This document shows positions 58,500 to 64,000 of a stretch of 64,000 nt of DNA, piece by piece. Under the pieces are notes generated by a model. That model was not told where the DNA came from and did not search any database. It worked only from the letters and a program-made list of their open reading frames with translations. Source of the stretch: Nepenthes gracilis (lineage: Eukaryota; Streptophyta; Magnoliopsida; Caryophyllales; Nepenthaceae); contig BSYO01000004.1 of the NCBI GenBank assembly GCA_033239525.1, positions 13,926,037 through 13,990,036 on the forward strand, in the 5' to 3' direction. Every line of letters begins with the position of its first letter. Within the stretch, counting starts at the first letter, position 1. The position numbers and the translations under genes were made by a program.

Positions 58500-59560
58500 T
58501 CAGAAACACTCCGTCCAACAAATAGCCAAGAGGCACTCCGGACAGAGCACTCGAGCCATAAAAGATCCGGAGAAGAGCAATCCAGACAAAGAGCTCCTGC
58601 TAAAACAGCAGCAATTTTATTTATTTATTTATTTATTATTATTTTTTTTAATATTTATTTATTTATATATATATATTTTTTGAACTTCGGATACAAAGGA
58701 ACCAATCCATTCCAGCCAAGAGAAAACCTGACAGAAATGGATTCAGCCCGGATTCCGGAGTTCATGAGCTTCGGAAGCCAGAGCTCACACACTCTGAAAT
58801 TCGGAGTTCTTATACTCTGGAAACCGGAGCTCTCCCACTCCGGAAACTGGAGTTCTCACACCACGAATTCCGGGCACTTTCACTTCGAAAACCGGAGTAC
58901 TCACAATCCTCTTTTTTTTTTTTGAGCCAAACAGAGATGGAAAAGAAGGCCATTCCAAACAAAAGCAGACCCACTCCGGAAAACGTATAACACACCTCAC
59001 ACTTCGTATTCCGGAGTTCTCACCCTCCGAATTCCGGAGAACAAAATTAATTTTTTTTTTCCACGAAAGCAGTCAAGCTTCAAACTCCGACAAAACTATT
59101 CCGCCAGAGAAGGGAAAAACAAGCACTTTGGAAGGAAGCGCAAAACACACAGCCAGATTGATAAAGGCGCATCAACCAAAGTGAGCAGCCACTCCGGTCA
59201 CTAAACACAAGGATTTTCACTTTTTTTTTTCCATCCATTTTTTTTTCCTTTTTTTTTCTCAAGAAAAATGCAATCCAAAAAATTTTCTTCCGGATTCAAC
59301 AGACTCAATCCCACTCCGGAGTGAATAAATCCACTCCATCCAAGAGGACAGCAAAGAGCTCCGAAAAATCGCTACATCACTCCGAAAATTCGATTAAAAA
59401 GACTCCACTCCGCCCAGAATGAGAAGGAGCAGACCAACCAAGGAGCCAGAAGGCACTCCGGATTATAGACACCTTCAATCCGGAAGCTCACGCACTCCTT
59501 CCCAATCGAGAAACAGCACTCTGCCACCACCCGAACTTCTATTCTTTTTTTTTTTCTTTT
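58500..59560 (-). repeat. LINE3 3' region: ACTCCGG array and internal poly(A)-like runs
   Basis: Variants of ACTCCGGA and TTCCGGAG recur on the plus strand, as in LINE1 but with CCGG favoured over CCGTCC. Long T-runs (poly(A) in the LINE sense) occur at 58912-58923, 59051-59060, 59221-59230, 59238-59246, 59249-59258 and 59544-59555. A (TTTA)n-rich block lies at 58617-58640. Confidence 0.75.
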
Positions 59561-59564
59561 TTTC

Positions 59565-60425
59565 TTATAAACCCCAATGGATCCGCAGCGGCCTAGAAAT
59601 ATCCACATCAGACACTGCGACGGACTTCAATTTGAGTCTCACAACATTGATAATCATCGAGAAGATATGGGAGATATCATGGGGAGGGGACTTCTGAAAG
59701 ATACAATTATTGCGCTCCCTCCAAATGTAGTAGACCGTGGCAGCCAGCGACAGTCGTTTTGTGAGGGCCAAGAAGCTTTTCTCTCTCCAAACAGTCACCG
59801 CCCATGAAATATTGTGCTTCCACTCGGTGTAAGGCCAATGAATACCCGACTGTCTTTGGATTCTGCCCCATAAAGCTCTGGAGTATGAACAGGAGAAAAA
59901 AAGATGATCATGGCTCTCATCACCTGTATTGCATAGTGTGCATTTTGAGGATGTGAGGGGAACTCCATGGATGCGGTCAAGGGTATTGAGGCGACCCTTG
60001 ACAGCTAACCATAGCGTAAATGCGTGAGTAGGGATATGGTGTGGGCCCCAAACCAAAATAGCCCAGCTAGCTTTTGGTTTGGGAGGATGGATTAGGAGAT
60101 ACACAGATTTAGTCGAGAACTTTCCATGAACATTCCCAACCCATCTAACAGAGTCCTGTTGGTGGATGCAAGGAGAATAATTCGGCATGTTATCAATTAA
60201 GTGAGATACCTCAAAATCATGAGGGTTAGGCCAAGCCCATTTGTTATTTCTGATGATTGCAAAAACCTTGACATCCCAAGGAAGACCTGAAACTAGGCGT
60301 GTACGGTCAGAGCAAACCTCACTCAGGGGGCCAAGAGGGTGCCAGTTATCGAGCCAGAGAAAAGTATCAGAGCCATCCCCGATAACCTTAATAGTGTGAG
60401 TTCGCATAAAGGGGCGAAGCTTCAT
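59565..60425 (-). pseudogene. LINE3 ORF2 C-terminal part, zf-RVT-like (286 aa open frame)
   Basis: An open frame of 286 codons: MKLRPFMRTHTIKVIGDGSDTFLWLDNWHP is the linker, noted here by its key part DTFLWLDNWHPLGPL. Then SVRWVGNVHGKFSTKSVYLL, then CTLCNTGDESHDHLFFSC with the zinc-binding Cys and His positions, then YYIWRERNNCIFQ near the end. It corresponds to 41405-42365 of LINE2. It is separated from the reverse transcriptase by a TAG near 60509 and a frame gap. The stop (59565) marks the start of the 3' region. Confidence 0.9.
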
Positions 60426-60506
60426 GATCTTACGCCAACTCCAAGTGGCCGACTCCGGGACTTTAAGAGTCCAGATGCACCGATCCTTGATTCTATTTTT
60501 GTAGAT

Positions 60507-61520
60507 CTAAGAAGACCAGGCCGAATTTGGGTCTTTGGAGATAAGACGCCAAAGAAGCTTGTAGTTAAGGGCTTTATTCTGATCAGCCAGATTTTTTAGG
60601 CCCAAACCCCCTTCGGACTTGGGGTAGCAGATATCACTCCAAGCCACTTTAGCATTAGCTCTCCCGTCAGCAGAGCCCTTCCAAAGGAAATGGCGCAGGA
60701 TGCACTCAATTGATTTAAGAGTGTTCTTAGGCAAGATAAACATGGAGGACCAGTAAATATGAATGGACGAAAGAATGGAGGCGACCAGTTGCAACCACCT
60801 CCCAAACGAGAGCCATCTATTTTTCCAGGAGGCGATCCTCCTAGTGATCCTGTCGGTGAGAGATTTGCAATCAGAGGCTGAGAGACGGGAGGTTAGAAGG
60901 GGGACACCCAAGTATCTGATTGGGAGTTTGCCCTCCTTGAACCCCAAGATACCAGCAATATCCTTGTGAAGAGAAAAGTCCTTTGAACAGATAAAAAATT
61001 CACTTTTATTCGGGTTTGTAGAGAGACCAGAGGAAGCTTGGAATTCCTCAAGGCACTCCATGAGAATTTGAGTGGATTTAGTATCAGCATGGGAGAACAG
61101 AAGGAGATCATCCGCAAAGGCTAGCATAACAGTTTGTGTATCAGCGCATTTCCAGTGGTATTTGAAAGCGGCATCCTGCCTCGCCTTGAGCTCAATAATG
61201 CCGTTGAGAACTTCCATAACCAGGACAAAGAGATATGGGGATAGAGGGTCTCCTTGGCGAAGACCCTTGCCTCCTTTGAAGAACCCGACCACTTCCCCAT
61301 TGATGTTGAGGGAGTACGTCGGAGTTGTGATGCATTGGCTAATCCAATTGACCATCTGTGGAGGGAAGTTCATGAGGGACAGAATATTGATGATAAAGTC
61401 CCAGTGAACAGAGTCATAAGCTTTCATCAGATCAACCTTCATAGTACATCTGGGGGGACCAAGCCCAAGATGATACTTGTGAAGGAGCTCCTGAGCTAAG
61501 AGTATATTATCACTTATCTG
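60507..61520 (-). pseudogene. LINE3 ORF2 reverse transcriptase, N-terminally truncated
   Basis: Open for 337 codons from QISDNILLAQELLHKYH. Contains KVDLMKAYDSVHWDFI, GLRQGDPLSPYLFVLVME (canonical, unlike LINE2), the catalytic FADDLLLFSHAD, NPNKSEFFICSKD, YLGVPLLTSRLSASDC, RIASWKNRWLSFGRWLQLV and GGLGLKNLADQNKALNYKLLWR. The fingers region and endonuclease are missing through 5' truncation. The visible palm motifs are intact, so decay is less advanced than in LINE2 despite the older look of the 3' region. Confidence 0.92.
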
Positions 61521-62600
61521 AGATAAGTGTATCACTTATCACCATCCATATTTGTTTAGTTTATCCCTGAACATGATTAGATTATATTGAGACATCTCGG
61601 ATTATATATTAGAGTTATTTGAAAAATAACTCATTGCCTATAACAGCTGAACATTGAAAAAAATAAAAGACTAGATCCGATGATCTCAGTATTCAAAGGA
61701 GGCATACATGCAAATTCAAGTTCAGGTTGTGAACTTTAAATTTTGAGTGCTTAATGTGTAAATTAGTTGATTGCTATCTTCTTTTTTTTTTTTATTGGAT
61801 TGAGTGATTAATGTGTGAATCACAATGTTACTTGGTAGCATTTGAGCTGTGTGAATTATTTTGATCTGATAATATTTTGGGCAAAGTGTCAGGATCATGA
61901 CAGACTAACATTGTGAGGTTGAGTAGGAGAATTAGAGTGTCAATCAAAGTATCGGCATGAAGAAAAAAGAGTGTTATTCCTAGACCCTTTTTTCCATTTT
62001 CAGGTATGTTGTATTTAATTATATTCAGAACACTTTTACTAATTCAGATTTTTCATTTTTACTCTCATTTTGTATAATTCATGAGTCTCTACTTGCATAG
62101 TAGTGATTGTAAAATTTTGTTGAGATTAGAGTTGTATAATCATAAAGGCATTTGATAGGCTGCCAGTCGGGAGACAAAAAACTGCTGGTGATTTGTGTAA
62201 ATTAACGATAATGAGCATATTTTTTCATCATAAGTTCCCTTCAGCGTGTGCCTTTGTGCGTTTGCGTGTGATGTGTTGGTGTTTTGGTCTGTGTGCTGCT
62301 TCATATATGAAACGGTGGGGATTAATTGAAATTTGTTCAAATGGCAGGTCCACACAGCTGCATTTGTTCAAAGGACAGAAGTATTACTACCTTGGGCTTC
62401 AAATGGTTGTTGCCAATGGCCACCATGGCATCAGAACTTTCTCTCAATTTGAACACTAGCCTCATCTATTTATTTTACAAAGCTGCAATAAGTTTGTTGA
62501 AATTCAAAAAGAGAATTTTTTTTTTTTTTTTGTGTTGAAACTCAAGCTGCTAGGTTTGTCAACGCCAGCATAAGTTTGTTGATTCCATTTTTTTTTAAAA
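61521..62600 (+). other. CACTA right interior, non-coding or unrecognised exons
   Basis: Mostly A/T-rich. An open stretch at 62193-62459 encodes WGLIEICSNGRSTQLHLF and KGQKYYYLGLQMVVANGHHG, followed by a stop. It looks coding by composition but I do not recognise it. A poly(T) is at 62517-62530. No splice sites that I would defend. Confidence 0.3.
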
Positions 62601-63023
62601 ATTGTTGTAAGACAATTTGCAAGACAATTTGACAATTTGCAAGACAATTTGACAATTTGTAAGACAATTTGATATTTATGTTGAAATCAATTTGATATTT
62701 ATGTTAAATTTTTGCCCATTAAAGTATATAAATTAAATGTGAAATTATATATTTTTTATCGTAATTATTTGTTATTAAATATAATATTTAATGACAAATT
62801 TTAAATGTATTTTAATGACAAATATTATTTAGTGACAAAATTATTTTGTCACTAAAAAATTTCTTTCGTGACAAAATAAAAATTTATCAATAAAGGTTTT
62901 GTGACAAATGTTTAGTAACAATTTAGTGACAAATTAATATTTTGTCACTAAAAGTTTTAGTGACAAATTTGTAATCTTTAGCGACAAATTATTCTGTCAC
63001 TAAAGATTAATATTGTTGTAGTG
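62601..63023 (+). repeat. Right subterminal and terminal repeats of the CACTA element
   Basis: Three to four direct repeats of AAGACAATTTGACAATTTG lie at 62608-62670. Then at least nine TTAGTGACAAA / TTTGTCACTAA motifs in both orientations (62831-63004) lead into the terminal TTGTTGTAGTG. The motif is the same as at the left end. Confidence 0.9.
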
Positions 63024-63026
63024 CGT

Positions 63027-63200
63027 CATAGATTCCTAACATCTTTTACCTATCACACACACAAATTACAAAACTTTAGCTGCTTTTCATTAACTTAAGA
63101 AACTTACCTTATGACCTACTGTAATATCAGAATTATCAAGGCCCAAATTATTGACATAAAAATTTAGCCCCAAAACCTAAGCCGTGATACTACATAAAAC
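63027..63200 (-). pseudogene. gypsy2 gag start and leader, resumed after the CACTA element
   Basis: With the CACTA element and one CGT removed, the plus strand reads GGGACTTTGTCGT then CATAGATTCCTAAC, which follows the layout of gypsy1 around its gag ATG (15040-15090). A degenerate GTGATACTA near 63185 could be the decayed primer binding site. Similarity is weak beyond this. Confidence 0.45.
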
Positions 63201-63639
63201 TTGGTCAATGCTCTACAACATGCATAGAAAGATATTTATCCCGGAATATGGTCAAATTCACTTTAATTGGACTTCCAACGTCTTTTACTTGCTTAACCAA
63301 TATTAGGGTAACAAGCTCACAGACATGCCACCATCAATAACAACACATGACCTAAAGCGATGTTGTGGCCCTTTGTCATGCTGAATCAAATTTACATGCC
63401 AAAATATTTTCAAATACCAAATTGTTTTTCGACAACAATATCAAAATATATAATAAAAAATAATGAAATTCATAATTTCTTTATATTTGACAACCAGTTG
63501 TCCTAACATTATTTTCAATGTTGGTGTTTGTGCTAGATTTCAATCCAATCTTAAGAAATCTCATTTTTCTACTTTGAAATGTATCATAACATATGTAAAA
63601 AGAACAAATGGACATGATATTTAGTACTATTGGGATTCT
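63201..63639. other. Unassigned A/T-rich sequence
   Basis: Possibly the remains of the gypsy2 LTR. I see no motif, ORF or repeat that supports a call. Confidence 0.3.
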
Positions 63640-63938
63640 AATTTTAATTTAGTCGGATATCTTAATATTGATTGGGTTGGATATTCAAATGGTCATAAAA
63701 GCCTTCAGGTGGATGTTTTTATATCGGTATATATCTCTCTGAACAACCAAAGCTGAATATATAGTAGCCATGAGTTATTGTACTCAACTTATATGGATAA
63801 AACAAATGTTGAATGACTATAGTTTTAATTAAGAAATTATGGTTGTTTACTGTAATAACTCTTGCACCATAAATACTTATAAAAATGCTATACAAAATTC
63901 TTTACTGACATTCACTATCCTTTGATTCATAACTTAGT
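63640..63938 (+). pseudogene. Copia RNase H remnant, plus strand
   Basis: The plus strand reads in mixed frames GYLNIDWVGYSNGHKS (a form of DADWAGN..DRKS), then AEYIVAMSYCTQLIWIKQML, then DNTSAI-like and KHIDIRHHF-like segments to 63930. This is the C-terminal part of a Ty1/copia RNase H. It has several stops and belongs to an element other than the minus-strand SIRE-type one. It is cut by the LTR that begins at 63939. Confidence 0.75.
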
Positions 63939-64000
63939 TGTAACATCCCAAAATTTTCATCCAATTTAATTGGAATTATTTGTTATTATTGTTATTTTTG
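63939..64000 (+). mobile_element. Start of another LTR, running off the window
   Basis: TGTAACATCCCAAAATTTTC at 63939 and then ATTGGAATTATTTGTTATTATT parallels the first 60 bases of the LTR at 38297 (TGTAACATCTCGAAATCCCG, then TTGAAATTATTTATTATT). It interrupts the copia remnant. Confidence 0.6.

Larger units (their letters stand above)
57972..61520 (-). mobile_element. LINE3: 5'-truncated L1-type LINE without clear target duplication
   Basis: The poly(A) reads as a 16-base T-run at 57972-57987. The 3' region (57988-59560) contains ACTCCGGA-type arrays and several internal T-runs. ORF2 extends from 59565 to 61520, where the Gln codon of QISDNILLAQELL is the last residue that aligns with LINE2. 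The right junction lies in nested ATCACTTATC direct and inverted repeats (61509-61541). No target duplication was found. It differs clearly from LINE1 and LINE2, so it is an older or separate subfamily. Confidence 0.88.
36836..63023 (+). mobile_element. CACTA (En/Spm) transposon, 26.2 kb including nested insertions
   Basis: The left end CACTACAAAAAATC starts at 36836. The right end finishes ATTGTTGTAGTG at 63023, whose reverse complement starts CACTACAACAAT. Identical 3-bp target copies CGT flank it (36833-36835, 63024-63026), the duplication size made by CACTA transposases. Subterminal regions hold many TTAGTGACAAA motifs. TNP2-like and TNPA-like genes lie inside, as in autonomous family members. 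About 17.2 kb is later insertions (38297-47744, 54101-56269, 57972-61520), leaving roughly 9 kb of CACTA sequence, a normal length. Both genes are broken, so it could move only if supplied in trans. Confidence 0.93.

Noticed and set aside
1..64000. tRNA, rRNA, snoRNA or microRNA genes
   Set aside because: No cloverleaf, rRNA block or convincing miRNA-type fold was seen; the only tRNA-related sequences are primer binding sites.

Overview
This is plant nuclear DNA, most likely from a eudicot. I find no host gene that I can defend, no rRNA or tRNA gene and no prokaryotic feature. Almost every base that can be assigned belongs to a transposable element: an L1-type LINE with a zf-RVT-like C-terminus, Tekay-type Ty3/gypsy chromoviruses with a degenerate chromodomain, a SIRE-type Ty1/copia element, and a CACTA (En/Spm) DNA transposon with TNP2-like and TNPA-like genes. 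This combination is typical of repeat-rich, probably pericentromeric plant chromatin. The species cannot be named from the sequence.

Left half (1-30.6 kb). After a G/T-rich LINE-like stretch and the end of a plus-strand LTR (1-2697) lies a minus-strand SIRE-type copia element spread over about 27 kb. Its parts run from the primer binding site (30175-30185) through gag (with an internal tandem triplication), integrase, reverse transcriptase and RNase H to a third ORF and a 3' LTR remnant (2698-3561). Three younger insertions split it: a full-length Tekay-like gypsy element (5393-18214, called gypsy1) and two solo LTRs (19951-22602 with target duplication GATGT; 22813-25220 with ATCAG/TTCAG). 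Removing the solo LTRs rejoins the copia reading frame. The 3' LTR of gypsy1 itself carries a 5'-truncated LINE (LINE1, 6589-8878) with an 11-bp target duplication.

Right half (30.6-64 kb). A badly decayed minus-strand gypsy element (gypsy2, 30.57-36.83 kb, resuming at 63027) was hit by a CACTA transposon. That transposon now spans 36836-63023 (26.2 kb), with CACTA termini and a 3-bp CGT target duplication. It carries a degenerate TNP2-like transposase gene (48865-52483) and a degenerate TNPA-like gene (53331-about 57550). Its length is inflated by a rearranged LTR/gypsy block (38297-47744) that contains a near complete LINE (LINE2, 40490-45121), a LINE 3' end at a TNPA splice donor (LINE4, 54101-56269) and a 5'-truncated LINE (LINE3, 57972-about 61520). 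The right edge holds a copia RNase H remnant and the first bases of another LTR.

No element looks autonomous. The nonsense changes and two lost catalytic glutamates are mostly C-to-T or G-to-A, as expected for long-methylated DNA. The most interesting regulatory structure is a set of paired inverted W-box-like motifs (GGTCAAC...GTTGACC) repeated every 42-43 bp just inside the 5' end of three related LTRs. The same LTRs, and the LINE 3' ends, also carry degenerate arrays built on TCCGGA. All boundaries and homologies here were read by eye; no alignment or database search was run.
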